Below, one piece after another: positions 22,256 to 29,767 of a stretch of 37,309 nucleotides of DNA; position 1 is the stretch's first letter, and each line of letters starts with the position of its first letter. A program made the translations under genes and the position numbers. Source of the DNA: a virus. The stretch lies in IMG/VR virus record IMGVR_UViG_3300000228_000019, positions 1-37,309 of that record; one strand, written 5' to 3'. Below the pieces are notes generated by a model, which was not told the origin of the DNA, did not search any database, and saw only the letters and a program-made list of their open reading frames with translations.

Positions 22256-23179
22256 TTATTTTATGAATAAGTCTCTTTTTAATTCAAACACCTCATCTTC
22301 AGTGAGATTATCCGGGTCACCATCCGATAGCTGAATAACTTCAACGTAAGGAACAACTGAGGATATAGCGTATGCTAAAGATTCGGCTTTGGAAGTGGCA
22401 TCAGCATCAAATAAGACATAAGCCTTCCTAATACTCTTTGCTCCAAGTATTTGTATTTGTTCATCAGTCACCTGAGTTCCAAACGTAGCAACAGCTTTTG
22501 TACCGATACGCCAAGCATCAAGTATACCTTCTACCAGTATCACTTCATCCTTGACTTCATCAATACCATATAACGTATGCTTGGCTTGCTGAATACAAAG
22601 CTCAATTGGGCAGTTCTTGTATGGAACTTCCAATTTTCCAGTAGTATCTCTTGCTACATAGGTTACTAATTCATGGTTCAAATACACAGGAATAACAACA
22701 CGGAATTTCCAATCATCACAGGTAGGGCCTACTGCCATGATGTCATACTTACGTTCAAGAAATGAACGGTCATACTTTCTGGATGCTAAAAACTTATCGT
22801 GTATCGGTAGAAAATTATTTGAGGTGTTTCTCGGTAGCATCGTTACGGATGCATGTGTTCTCTCTTTGCGCATCAAGTGCGAAAAGTCACGGGTGATAAA
22901 GGTAGATACTACTCCTTTTGCACGGGAGTATGAACTGTTATCTATTTCTTGTACAAGAGAAATAGCACCACCCTTTTTCCCACATCTAAAACAGGAGAAC
23001 ATCTTCGATTCAAGATTGACGCCTAAGTGAGTTGACTTATCCCTACAGAAAGGACAACTTAAACCGATCCATCCCACAGATACATTCTTGTGTCCGGCTG
23101 TGGCATAATCTACCCCACGGTCATCCAGATACTCCAGAATGTCAAATAACTCCAAGTCTACATCATTTTCCTTTTTCAT
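22256..23179 (-). CDS. DnaG-type primase
   Basis: From the ATG at 23179 the protein has 307 aa. An N-terminal zinc-binding domain carries C42, C45, H51, C63 and C66 (CPFC and CFRC). A Toprim domain follows, with VILVEGILDAW, where Glu binds metal, and VLFDADATS, the DxD pair. The order and spacing fit compact phage primases. It supplies primers for the DnaB-type helicase fork. The gene overlaps the upstream 61-aa gene by 17 bp. Its last codons are repeated 730 bp downstream, beyond the HNH-type gene. Confidence 0.88.
   Translation of the reverse strand: MKKENDVDLELFDILEYLDDRGVDYATAGHKNVSVGWIGLSCPFCRDKSTHLGVNLESKMFSCFRCGKKGGAISLVQEIDNSSYSRAKGVVSTFITRDFSHLMRKERTHASVTMLPRNTSNNFLPIHDKFLASRKYDRSFLERKYDIMAVGPTCDDWKFRVVIPVYLNHELVTYVARDTTGKLEVPYKNCPIELCIQQAKHTLYGIDEVKDEVILVEGILDAWRIGTKAVATFGTQVTDEQIQILGAKSIRKAYVLFDADATSKAESLAYAISSVVPYVEVIQLSDGDPDNLTEDEVFELKRDLFIK
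22265..22313 (-). repeat. Primase 3' end, parent copy of the flanking repeat
   Basis: This is the intact copy of the sequence repeated at 21531-21577. Similarity stops exactly after the Phe codon of the primase C-terminus; the final codons differ (IK here, HE in the remnant). Confidence 0.85.
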
Positions 23180-23348
23180 GGAAATCTCTCGTCCACTCAA
23201 GAAATAACTGTTTTGCCAAATATTTGTCATAACCAAATTGTTCCATAAGAACCATCGGTGCAGCAAACATGTTTATCTTTCCGCTTTCTCGCAAACCATA
23301 CAAGAAATCAAATACTGCCTCTTTATCCACTTCATCAGGTTTTAGCAT
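23163..23348 (-). CDS. Conserved small phage protein, 61 aa
   Basis: The sequence (DFLYGLRESGKINMFAAP, then GYDKYLAKQLFLEW) resembles a small helical protein found widely in phages next to replication genes, with no function I know of. It overlaps both neighbours (14 and 17 bp), so it is translated with the primase. Confidence 0.65.
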   Translation of the reverse strand: MLKPDEVDKEAVFDFLYGLRESGKINMFAAPMVLMEQFGYDKYLAKQLFLEWTRDFHEKGK

Positions 23349-23505
23349 AATTTATAGCCTCCTTCAGTGATTTGGTTTCTAATGCAATCATGCCAGCAAA
23401 TTGATCCAGATTGATAACCCAGAACTGGTCACCCATCTTTCTCACCAAGTGTTTACCATATTTCTTTTGAAAGAATTGTCTGTTTTTTGATATATCCCAA
23501 GACAT
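23335..23505 (-). CDS. Hypothetical protein, 56 aa
   Basis: A small basic protein (MSWDISKNRQFFQKKYGKHL) with GGAGGAGTTAGCC before its ATG. It overlaps the following gene by 14 bp. No motif recognised. Confidence 0.6.
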   Translation of the reverse strand: MSWDISKNRQFFQKKYGKHLVRKMGDQFWVINLDQFAGMIALETKSLKEAINYAKT

Positions 23506-23507
23506 GG

Positions 23508-23753
23508 CTAACTCCTCCTTGACGGACCATCATATTGCACATATTTAGGTTTATAATTTTTAATAAACCTGTAGTTTGTGGTGGCTTTTTTTAATAATAT
23601 TTCTATATCACGTAAACTCTGCAAACTCCGCAAAACTATTTCATCTGGTATTCCTAGTGTTGAAAATACCATGTTATCTGGAGGTAAAACACTTAAAAAT
23701 TCGGCTAATTTAACCAGGTCATTTTGCATACTTTTTAGTTTTTCTTTTGTCAT
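23508..23753 (-). CDS. Hypothetical protein, 81 aa
   Basis: Mostly helical, with a leucine-rich first half (KLKSMQNDLVKLAEFLSVL) and a basic C-terminus. ATAAGGAGACTTTGT precedes the ATG. It lies directly after the DExH helicase gene. Function unknown. Confidence 0.6.
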   Translation of the reverse strand: MTKEKLKSMQNDLVKLAEFLSVLPPDNMVFSTLGIPDEIVLRSLQSLRDIEILLKKATTNYRFIKNYKPKYVQYDGPSRRS

Positions 23754-23764
23754 ACAAAGTCTCC

Positions 23765-25741
23765 TTATATCCAGTCATTTTCTGAATAGCAAATCATACG
23801 CTCACCAAAATGTTCGATTAAAAACTTATGGGAGGTATCCAAAAAGTCATAAATGTAAACAGCATCCTTATCTTTGGTTTTTCTGAGACCTCTACCAATT
23901 GATTGTAAGGTTTTGATTTCAGATTTTCCTCCAGAAGCACAAATGACAGCATTCAGGTTGGGAATATTCACACCTTCAGTCCACACTGAACTGCATATAA
24001 CACATTTGATATGACCTTCATTTAAGGCGTGTTTCAATTTATTTCTGGATTCTCCATCTGTTGCTCCGTGTACGAACTCGGCATTCACTCCCATGGCTTT
24101 TAGCTGTTCAAGTATCAAATAACCATGATCTAAAATGTTAATCATAATCAGCACAGTTTCATCGGCATCCACATGCTTCTTGGCAGTCTTTGCAATCAAG
24201 ATATTTCGTGCGAGGTTTCTTACCACACCTATGTCATACACTTCATGGTACACTCGCATCTGAGCCATATCGTAATTCTTGGGTACTCTCAATATCTTGA
24301 TTGTAGGTTTAGCCAGAATACCTAATTCTGCTCCCTTGTTGATGGTCATTTCTTCCAGAATAGGACCAATCAATCCTACAGCAGTGAGATAAGCTTCACC
24401 TTCTCTTGGTATTGTTGCAGTTAATCCTAATCGTATGGGAGCAGGTGTCTTTGATAGTACATAAGCGTACTCGGATTTAATGTCCGCAACGTGGTGGCAA
24501 TTATGTACTAAAATCCCTTCAACATAGTAGGTGTGCGCCGCTTCCACTTCGAGGTCATAGAAGGTGCAATACCCTTGATTTCTTTCTGTATCTCCAATAA
24601 TACTTTGGAAAGATTCGTCATTACCTCCTCGTTGGTAAAACTCAACACCTTCCACCCTAATGATTCCAGTTTCATTTTTTTCTTTTGGTCCTGAGTTATT
24701 CTTTCTTTGATTGAATGACTCCATCCGTTCACTTCTATGCCTATTTTTAATATTTGATTTCCTACATCCAGTTTGTAACATGTTGGATAATTTGGAATCC
24801 TTCCCCACCCTGAAACAATCACTTCCATATCCCATCCCAACGTGATTAAATCGTGTCAAGCATTTACCTAAACTTTCCTTAGCAGCAACCCATGATTCTT
24901 CAATTTTTAGTTTGTGGTCTTCTGAACAATATAAAATAACACCATTTGAGAGTGTTATTTTAACTATTCTTTCTAAGGATACCCTATTATGAAACGTATT
25001 TATTACTTTATTTGGGCCACTGTCGGACCAAACAATATCACCCATTGTTAGCGTTTCTATAGGCATATCGCCATAGTAAGTATTGACCATTGTTCCTTTT
25101 GCAAAACATTCGTCTACCACAATTACATCAAATTCGTGCCCATAAGTATCAGCGATAGTTTTAAAGGACTGCCGAGTTGCTATGACAATATCCTTATTAA
25201 TTTCTTTGAAACCATCGCCGTATCTTCCAACACTTTTGAATCCAAACCTTATTGCTTCATCATACGCCTGCATCATCAAATCCTTCTTGTGGCACAACCA
25301 TAAGATTTTAACATTTTCAAACGAGGATAGAATACCAAAGCCAAGAACTGTTTTTCCTGACCCCGTGAATGACACTAGAATCCCTCTGGGCTGATCTAAA
25401 AAGGAATTGATTAAGTGCAGTTGATCTGGACGAAAAGTAATTCCAGGAAGTTCAGGTTCGTACAGCATAATTTCTTCTTGGCTTTGGTCTTTCAAATTTA
25501 TGTCAACATCAATGGATGTGCAATAATCCAAAACGTGTGCGGCTAATCCAGCCCAGAAGAAATGCACACCACCTTTTCCTTTATTCAAGAAGGTCTTTTC
25601 ATATTCTTTACGCTCTTTCTTAAATGGACCTTGTCTCCAGTAAGCTGCTTTGAAGGATAAACAAGGCTTGATGATTGCCGCTAATACTGGACTACACTCA
25701 GCCCATATAGGGTTTTTGATTATAATTTCATGCGCTGGCAT
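23765..25741 (-). CDS. DExH-box helicase (UvsW/T5 D10-like) interrupted by an intein
   Basis: Without its intein this is a superfamily 2 helicase of about 455 aa. Motif I is FTGSGKT (125-131), motif Ia lies at WLCHKKDL (148-155), motif II is VVDE-CHH split by the intein between E211 and C415, motif III is GLTATIPRE, and motif VI is QSIGRGLRK. The intein occupies residues 212-414. Insertion in the ATP-hydrolysis motif means splicing is needed for activity. UvsW/D10-type helicases remodel branched DNA and R-loops and would fit the recombination genes here. Its 5' end overlaps a zinc-finger gene by 22 bp in the preferred annotation; no second helicase of this type is seen. Confidence 0.9.
   Translation of the reverse strand: MPAHEIIIKNPIWAECSPVLAAIIKPCLSFKAAYWRQGPFKKERKEYEKTFLNKGKGGVHFFWAGLAAHVLDYCTSIDVDINLKDQSQEEIMLYEPELPGITFRPDQLHLINSFLDQPRGILVSFTGSGKTVLGFGILSSFENVKILWLCHKKDLMMQAYDEAIRFGFKSVGRYGDGFKEINKDIVIATRQSFKTIADTYGHEFDVIVVDECFAKGTMVNTYYGDMPIETLTMGDIVWSDSGPNKVINTFHNRVSLERIVKITLSNGVILYCSEDHKLKIEESWVAAKESLGKCLTRFNHVGMGYGSDCFRVGKDSKLSNMLQTGCRKSNIKNRHRSERMESFNQRKNNSGPKEKNETGIIRVEGVEFYQRGGNDESFQSIIGDTERNQGYCTFYDLEVEAAHTYYVEGILVHNCHHVADIKSEYAYVLSKTPAPIRLGLTATIPREGEAYLTAVGLIGPILEEMTINKGAELGILAKPTIKILRVPKNYDMAQMRVYHEVYDIGVVRNLARNILIAKTAKKHVDADETVLIMINILDHGYLILEQLKAMGVNAEFVHGATDGESRNKLKHALNEGHIKCVICSSVWTEGVNIPNLNAVICASGGKSEIKTLQSIGRGLRKTKDKDAVYIYDFLDTSHKFLIEHFGERMICYSENDWI
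24500..25108 (-). mobile_element. Intein in helicase motif II
   Basis: The 203-aa insertion begins with Cys (CFAKGTMVNTYYGDMPIETL) and ends HN before Cys, with a block F-like YDLEVEAAHTYYVEGILVHN. A block B-like segment is ILYCSEDHKLKI. These are the four splicing landmarks of a class 1 intein. It splits VVDE and CHH, a typical conserved insertion point. The middle of the in-frame product (about 303-392 of the precursor) is low-quality sequence, because the nuclease is encoded there in another frame. Confidence 0.92.
24508..24840 (-). CDS. DUF559/Vsr-like nuclease nested out of frame in the intein
   Basis: In a frame shifted by one base from the intein lies a 110-codon ORF with the PD-(D/E)xK-type pattern of DUF559/Vsr-like homing endonucleases: TCYKLDVGNQ, then KIGIEVNGWSH, a run of Lys/Gln, and ESLGWKVLSFTNEEV. 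It could start at TTG 24840 or ATG 24828; GGGAT-type ribosome sites are weak. Either it is translated separately, reached by frameshifting, or is a remnant after indels knocked it out of frame. The frame is open across all likely domain residues, which favours recent or ongoing function. Confidence 0.65.
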   Translation of the reverse strand: MGWDMEVIVSGWGRIPNYPTCYKLDVGNQILKIGIEVNGWSHSIKERITQDQKKKMKLESLGWKVLSFTNEEVMTNLSKVLLEIQKEIKGIAPSMTSKWKRRTPTMLKGF

Positions 25742-25908
25742 TGCAGTTCCTCCATTGAATATTCGAGGATAGCCAATCGTGCTTTTAACAAATCAATTTC
25801 ATGCTCCAAATTAACAGGTTTCTTGCTACCTACTGCACACTTTGGGCATTTTTTGTATGTGTAATACAGCTTATGGACAGTGCAGTATTTAGTGCGGTTA
25901 TTTTGCAT
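25720..25908 (-). CDS. Small zinc-binding coiled-coil protein, 62 aa
   Basis: CTVH followed by CPKC makes a small zinc knuckle, and the C-terminal half (LEHEIDLLKARLAILEYSMEE) is a likely coiled coil. The ATG at 25908 follows GAGG and lies inside the end of the upstream 57-aa gene. It overlaps the helicase start by 22 bp. Function unknown. Confidence 0.6.
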   Translation of the reverse strand: MQNNRTKYCTVHKLYYTYKKCPKCAVGSKKPVNLEHEIDLLKARLAILEYSMEELQCQRMKL

Positions 25909-26071
25909 TATCTGCCACCTCATTGAGGAAGTAATACAATTGGCGCTTAGAATCTGCAATGCACTTGGTGCATCTCAAGGCATCCATAATGTCGTGGCAT
26001 TGTTTATCCGTCAGATTATTCATGGCAGAAAGCATGTGAACTTGAGGTTGTTTATTGTGGTTAATGTGCAT
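25898..26071 (-). CDS. Hypothetical protein, 57 aa
   Basis: Small helical protein with a CTKC pair (LRCTKCIADSKRQLYYFL) that may bind metal. It starts 11 bp inside the upstream HTH-like gene and ends inside the next gene. No family recognised. Confidence 0.55.
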   Translation of the reverse strand: MHINHNKQPQVHMLSAMNNLTDKQCHDIMDALRCTKCIADSKRQLYYFLNEVADNAK

Positions 26072-26396
26072 GGCGAACTCCGAATTTCTTACCTATTTCC
26101 GTAATGTATTTACGAACATAATGGCTTGACCATCCATGCTGTCTTTCAAGCCTAGATACTAATTCACCCATTATCACTCTGCCATTGAGATAACAGGCAT
26201 CAGGCAAAGCAAACACGATACGAACCACTTCTTTGGCTTCTTTCGACAAGGAGTTATATTTTCTTTCAAAAGACTCCTTTTCCATATAAGCAGTTTCAGG
26301 ATCTTTAAAGTTGCTTGTCAGATTACATTCATCTGGATCTGCTGTTTCACCCCAAAACACTTGACAAGCTAATTCTAGGTTAGATGGTTTACTCAT
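26061..26396 (-). CDS. HTH-like protein, 111 aa
   Basis: The segment LSKEAKEVVRIVF followed by a C-terminal helical region ending YVRKYITEIGKKFG resembles a frequent phage protein with a winged-helix-like end. DNA binding is likely but not certain. GGAGGTTCATA precedes the ATG. Confidence 0.6.
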   Translation of the reverse strand: MSKPSNLELACQVFWGETADPDECNLTSNFKDPETAYMEKESFERKYNSLSKEAKEVVRIVFALPDACYLNGRVIMGELVSRLERQHGWSSHYVRKYITEIGKKFGVRHAH

Positions 26397-26427
26397 TATG
26401 AACCTCCTTCGCCGCAGCGATTGTGAT

Positions 26428-26736
26428 TTATTTCCTTGTTCTGGCTCTGAATCTCATGGCTTCCAATATATCATGATACTGGGAGCAGGATTTTTTACAT
26501 TTTTTGTGTAGTTTCTTTTTAACTCGGTTCAAGCAGCTATCCAAATCCATGTCACACTGCAATTTGTCGCACCAGAATTTTGTGTGGGTGACATACTTTT
26601 CACACATTTCATCCAAGGCAGATTTCCATGTTTTGGTAGCTGCACAAACCCTGCGCCCCTTAGGTGTATCTTCCCCTTTGGGTTCGTTGCGTTGCTTTGA
26701 TTCCACAAACTCTGTACAGTAACGGCATAATGGCAT
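26428..26736 (-). CDS. Cys-rich zinc-binding protein, 102 aa
   Basis: Ten Cys occur in the protein, including CRYC at 4-7, CDKLQC and CKKSC, and it is rich in Lys and Arg. Two small zinc sites are likely, with nucleic-acid binding possible. AAAGAGGAACTAAC precedes the ATG, which overlaps nothing but follows the RHH gene closely. Function unknown. Confidence 0.65.
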   Translation of the reverse strand: MPLCRYCTEFVESKQRNEPKGEDTPKGRRVCAATKTWKSALDEMCEKYVTHTKFWCDKLQCDMDLDSCLNRVKKKLHKKCKKSCSQYHDILEAMRFRARTRK

Positions 26737-26737
26737 G

Positions 26738-26905
26738 TTAGTTCCTCTTTAATCTAGGAATAGTTTTTTCTTCCTCTTCAAGATACCGAACAAGGGCCAT
26801 TCTGATAAGGGCCGATTGTGTCATACCCAATCTTTTACACTGTACCATGATGCGATCTTTCAGTGCTGGTGTAGCCTGTAAAAATAAATGACTGTGATCT
26901 GGCAT
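26738..26905 (-). CDS. Ribbon-helix-helix transcription regulator-like protein, 55 aa
   Basis: The sequence fits the Arc/CopG fold: a short strand (HLFLQATPAL), helix A (KDRIMVQCKRLG) and helix B (TQSALIRMALVRYLEEE). Such proteins bind operators as dimers. It is the first gene after a good sigma-70-like promoter, a usual place for an autoregulator. AAAGGAGAACTGAA precedes the ATG. Confidence 0.75.
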   Translation of the reverse strand: MPDHSHLFLQATPALKDRIMVQCKRLGMTQSALIRMALVRYLEEEEKTIPRLKRN

Positions 26906-26936
26906 TTCAGTTCTCCTTTAAATGTTTGATACATCA

Positions 26937-26966
26937 ATTCTATTTCATTCCTATATCAGTTGTCAA
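26937..26966 (-). promoter_or_regulatory. Consensus-like sigma-70 promoter
   Basis: TTGACA, 18 bases, TAGAAT on the minus strand, 32 bases before the RHH gene. It is the best -35/-10 pair in the window and should drive the run from the RHH gene to the helicase. Confidence 0.7.
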
Positions 26967-26975
26967 CTATTAAAT

Positions 26976-27149
26976 TTACTTGGTGTGCTTTTTAATGTCC
27001 CGTACTCTGTGCATGGAACTTGCACTTCTATCCTTTGGATGTTCTTTTTCAACTGTAGTATCCTTTTTATATATTGACGGTGCGTAATACACCAGAAAAC
27101 AAAGCAAGATAAATATCAACCATTCAAATACCGATAAGTGATGGCCCAT
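26976..27149 (-). CDS. Small membrane protein, 57 aa
   Basis: One hydrophobic segment near the N-terminus (WLIFILLCFLVYYA, 10-23) is followed by a basic cytoplasmic-type tail (KKDTTVEKEHPKDRS). Its ATG follows the previous stop by 2 bases, with only GAG as ribosome site. Unknown function; a role at the host membrane is possible. Confidence 0.55.
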   Translation of the reverse strand: MGHHLSVFEWLIFILLCFLVYYAPSIYKKDTTVEKEHPKDRSASSMHRVRDIKKHTK

Positions 27150-27151
27150 AC

Positions 27152-27244
27152 TCAATTACCACAGCATTTTGCAGATGGGGCCATTTTGATAATCCTTTTC
27201 CCTGATGTCGGACTATTCCAAGTTCTGAACATGGATTTAAACAT
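27152..27244 (-). CDS. Micro-protein, 30 aa, with strong ribosome site
   Basis: A 30-codon ORF (ending SAKCCGN) starts after GGAAGGAGATATACAA, one of the best ribosome sites in the window, and overlaps the end of the upstream gene by 8 bp. The site and neat gap-filling support it; the short product has no recognised motif. Confidence 0.45.
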   Translation of the reverse strand: MFKSMFRTWNSPTSGKRIIKMAPSAKCCGN

Positions 27245-27425
27245 TTGTATATCTCCTTCCGAGCAATTCAATAGCCCGCTTCTTGTAGTATGGAATTTCA
27301 TTTTTGCCCAGTCCAGTGACGAATGGCAGACCATCAATGAACACTGCCCAACTCCAGTGATCGTCACCTTGGAACTTACAAGCCGATATTCTACTTTTTA
27401 TTTTCTTCAGATATGCTGGATTCAT
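27237..27425 (-). CDS. Hypothetical protein, 62 aa
   Basis: Basic small protein with a well-formed core (HWSWAVFIDGLPFVTG, then YYKKRAIELL). It is the first gene after the large inverted repeat at 27512-27564. GAGGCCACACC precedes the ATG. Function unknown. Confidence 0.6.
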   Translation of the reverse strand: MNPAYLKKIKSRISACKFQGDDHWSWAVFIDGLPFVTGLGKNEIPYYKKRAIELLGRRYTNV

Positions 27426-27511
27426 GGTGTGGCCTCATTTCTAAAATCTGAAAAACAAGCTGTACTGTCAGTTATTCCTTGATGTTTCTGCATAGCTGCC
27501 TTGTCTTGTAA

Positions 27512-27564
27512 CGTGTTTTTACTGTCAAGTGTATGTCATAGCATTACTTGACAGTAAAAACACG
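27512..27564 (-). promoter_or_regulatory. 19-bp perfect inverted repeat around a -10-like box
   Basis: The arms CGTGTTTTTACTGTCAAGT and its exact complement enclose 15 bases. On the minus strand the loop contains TGCTATGAC, an extended -10-like box. Further ACTGTCA copies occur near 27460 and 27570. It may be an operator over a promoter for the 62-aa gene, a terminator, or both. TTGACAGT arms recur in the repeat at 37209. Confidence 0.55.
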
Positions 27565-27576
27565 CGGTAGCAACTG

Positions 27577-28044
27577 TCAGATGAACGGCAAATAAAGGTC
27601 CTCAAGCTCTTTGGCGAGTTTCTTACAAGTCATTACGGATGCTTCATTCCTTGCATCATAACGCTTGGTTTCAGCCAGCTTTGCCTCTTCAACAATGATG
27701 GCAAATATTAAACCCATAATGCTCTGATTCAAAGTGCGGTGAGTGCGGTAGACAATGTACTCCATAAACGACTTATTTTCATCATTATTGGATATCACGT
27801 TGATGAAGTTTTCCAATGCTTGCGCTGCCTCTTCGCCTGTTTTTCTGCGGCAGCACTCTCCCGAAAACTTCTTTTTCAGATCCGCAAGCTTCTTAGTGTA
27901 ATGCACGGCATCGGATTCACCATCTGTTTCCAGTTTGTCAACTAACTCCTGGTCACATTCTTGTGAAACAATTCTGTGGGCACACTCTAAAGAGGATATA
28001 CTATTTTCCATCAGTCTAACCAGTTCATTGAATATCTTTTCCAT
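27577..28044 (-). CDS. Hypothetical helical protein, 155 aa
   Basis: Mostly helical (e.g. EDLYLPFI end, ADLKKKFSGECCRRKTGEE). The ATG at 28044 has AAAGGAGATAACG upstream and is chosen over an in-frame start at 28143. No domain recognised. Confidence 0.65.
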   Translation of the reverse strand: MEKIFNELVRLMENSISSLECAHRIVSQECDQELVDKLETDGESDAVHYTKKLADLKKKFSGECCRRKTGEEAAQALENFINVISNNDENKSFMEYIVYRTHRTLNQSIMGLIFAIIVEEAKLAETKRYDARNEASVMTCKKLAKELEDLYLPFI

Positions 28045-28073
28045 CGTTATCTCCTTTGTGCAATGTGGTAAAA

Positions 28074-28226
28074 TTAAATATTGGTTTCTTTCAACTGCTG
28101 CTCCAAAAATGTTAAGGCATCTTCTGTAGCTCCACATATACATGAGGTTTTACAGATGCTTTTTATATCCTCAATAATATCTGAAATGGAAGTATCAAAT
28201 TCAACCACTATATGAAATACACGCAT
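28074..28226 (-). CDS. Hypothetical protein, 50 aa
   Basis: Begins with a strand (MRVFHIVVEFD) and contains CKTSCICG, a possible metal site, then an acidic helix. AAAGGAGCCAGT precedes the ATG. It fills the gap between the DUF932 gene and the 155-aa gene. Confidence 0.6.
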   Translation of the reverse strand: MRVFHIVVEFDTSISDIIEDIKSICKTSCICGATEDALTFLEQQLKETNI

Positions 28227-28247
28227 ACTGGCTCCTTTACTCTGGCA

Positions 28248-29090
28248 TTAGATTTTTTCAAACGCTTTGGTAATCTTCGGTCCGATGTCAATCTGACGGA
28301 GTTCTGAGGCGATTTCATGAGTGGCATACTGTGTAACCACATTGTAGAAACCCCAGCGGGTCAGTTCTTGGGACTTGAGTGCGGAGAGCAACAAAAGTTG
28401 TGTACCAGCTTCTGGCAGGTTTTCAATCTTTTCACGCTCAGGCTGAGAGAATGGTAGTTCTTCCCACAAACCTTCATACATTTCCGGTAGTATCCTTTGT
28501 TTTGCCCAGCGTGACCAGAGACGAGTTTGTTCGGAGAATTGATTCATACCGTTAAGCATGGTATCAGCAAGCTCTTGAGGATCTAGGCTGACAAGATGGC
28601 GTTTCTTGAAGCGGTCAAATGTTTTGCCAACTATCAAACCATTACTGCATATTAAGCGATATGCGCCGAACATGCCCCCATACTTCCATCCCAGATCATA
28701 CGATGACATAATATCCATCTGTGGATTAACAACGTCTCCAGGTTTGATTTCATAATCAACTTCAGGGAATCGGACGTTGACCTTCAGTTTCCCGCCATCT
28801 GCAAGGATCTTGATAGATATTTGAGGTGTGCCAAATTCAGGAAGAGCGTGTGCGGCATCTTCGGCCAACTTTATCACTTCCTCGTGATAAATCGGTTTGT
28901 AGGCAGTTGTGCAAACATTGAACACGGAGTCGGTGTTCTGATCCACGATTGCAAAGCGACCATGTGCCCGATTCTCAGGACGACGGCCCCACCAAAGCGG
29001 CTCCAAAACAACATCGGGAAAAACTACATCTGCATACCTGCTCTGTACATCTTGGCGAATCTCTTGGATTTCTTCATGTGCCTTGCTCAC
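28248..29090 (-). CDS. DUF932 (phage/plasmid-like) protein
   Basis: The 280-aa sequence matches the DUF932 pattern: TTAYKPIYHEEVIKLAEDA near residue 60, a central MDIMSSYDLGWKYGGMFGAYR, LICSNGLIVG and a helical C-terminus. DUF932 proteins are common on phages and plasmids; no activity is established that I know of. The gene is followed by weak hairpins and the small-gene block. Confidence 0.8.
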   Translation of the reverse strand: MSKAHEEIQEIRQDVQSRYADVVFPDVVLEPLWWGRRPENRAHGRFAIVDQNTDSVFNVCTTAYKPIYHEEVIKLAEDAAHALPEFGTPQISIKILADGGKLKVNVRFPEVDYEIKPGDVVNPQMDIMSSYDLGWKYGGMFGAYRLICSNGLIVGKTFDRFKKRHLVSLDPQELADTMLNGMNQFSEQTRLWSRWAKQRILPEMYEGLWEELPFSQPEREKIENLPEAGTQLLLLSALKSQELTRWGFYNVVTQYATHEIASELRQIDIGPKITKAFEKI

Positions 29091-29157
29091 GGTGAACCTC
29101 CCTTTTCTAGCACGTTGGGTTTGTCAGGACTTGGGACCTGATCTTGTGCTTTAGTCT

Positions 29158-29184
29158 GGCAGACCGCCGCATAAACAGTCTGCC
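29158..29184 (-). terminator. Weak hairpin after the HTH paralogue gene
   Basis: GGCAGAC and GTCTGCC can pair across a 13-base loop just after the stop of the 189-aa gene. There is no T run, so termination is uncertain. Confidence 0.3.
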
Positions 29185-29197
29185 GACCCCTCAGCAA

Positions 29198-29767
29198 TTA
29201 CTTGTTAAGGACGAATTGAATCTTGCCTCCCTCATGCTTCACCATAGTGCAGGTGTCCGAATGCTTTGTTACAAGGAAGTTAATGTGAGACTTCACACGG
29301 GAGGCTGTTGCACCCGTTATTGCCGCGAGGTCAGCTATGGTCACTGGGTTGACCAGTGCTGCCTCAATTGCTGCTGCTTGCGATCCGCCCCTGCAGTGAC
29401 CGAAAATGCTGAATGAACCGTCGCCCGCAACACGTGGTGTACGGGTAGTTCCTTCTTTCTTCTCTTTTGCAGGCTTCACCTTTGCTGCTGCCGTCTTTGC
29501 CTTGCACTGCTCAAGTGCTGGGCAGGATATGCAAGCCTTACTATTCGGATCAGCTTGTCCGTAAACTTCACAAGCACCGTCAGGAATGACATCTTCTTGC
29601 GGAGCGGGAACCTCTTCTTTCTGCTCGGATTGTGCTGCGGCTGCATCTTTGAGAGCCTGCTCATTCGCCAGTTCAGCTTCCGACTTCTCTGCGCTCTGGT
29701 TGTCAGTAGCGGTTTCGGGGTTAACGGTTGCTTCTGCTTCTGGGTTAGTGCGCTGTTTTCTTGCCAT
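29198..29767 (-). CDS. HTH protein with zinc-like Cys motif, paralogue of the gene at 15631
   Basis: The 189-aa protein has an acidic N-terminus, a C-x12-C-x2-C-x5-C cluster (about 66-88) within CEVYGQAD and CISCPALEQC, a basic KPAKEKKE linker and a C-terminal HTH-like domain (TIADLAAITGATASRVKSH). The C-terminal half is shared with the Lys-rich protein at 15631-16227, and the Cys cluster resembles the one in the SSB tail. It is probably a DNA-binding regulator or DNA-structuring protein. GGAGGACACTAAG precedes the ATG, below palindromic-spacer promoter copy A. Confidence 0.7.
   Translation of the reverse strand: MARKQRTNPEAEATVNPETATDNQSAEKSEAELANEQALKDAAAAQSEQKEEVPAPQEDVIPDGACEVYGQADPNSKACISCPALEQCKAKTAAAKVKPAKEKKEGTTRTPRVAGDGSFSIFGHCRGGSQAAAIEAALVNPVTIADLAAITGATASRVKSHINFLVTKHSDTCTMVKHEGGKIQFVLNK

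Noticed and set aside
27512-27564. Phage attachment site or insertion-sequence ends
   Set aside because: The repeat is a single hairpin with a 15-base centre; there is no integrase, transposase or target duplication.
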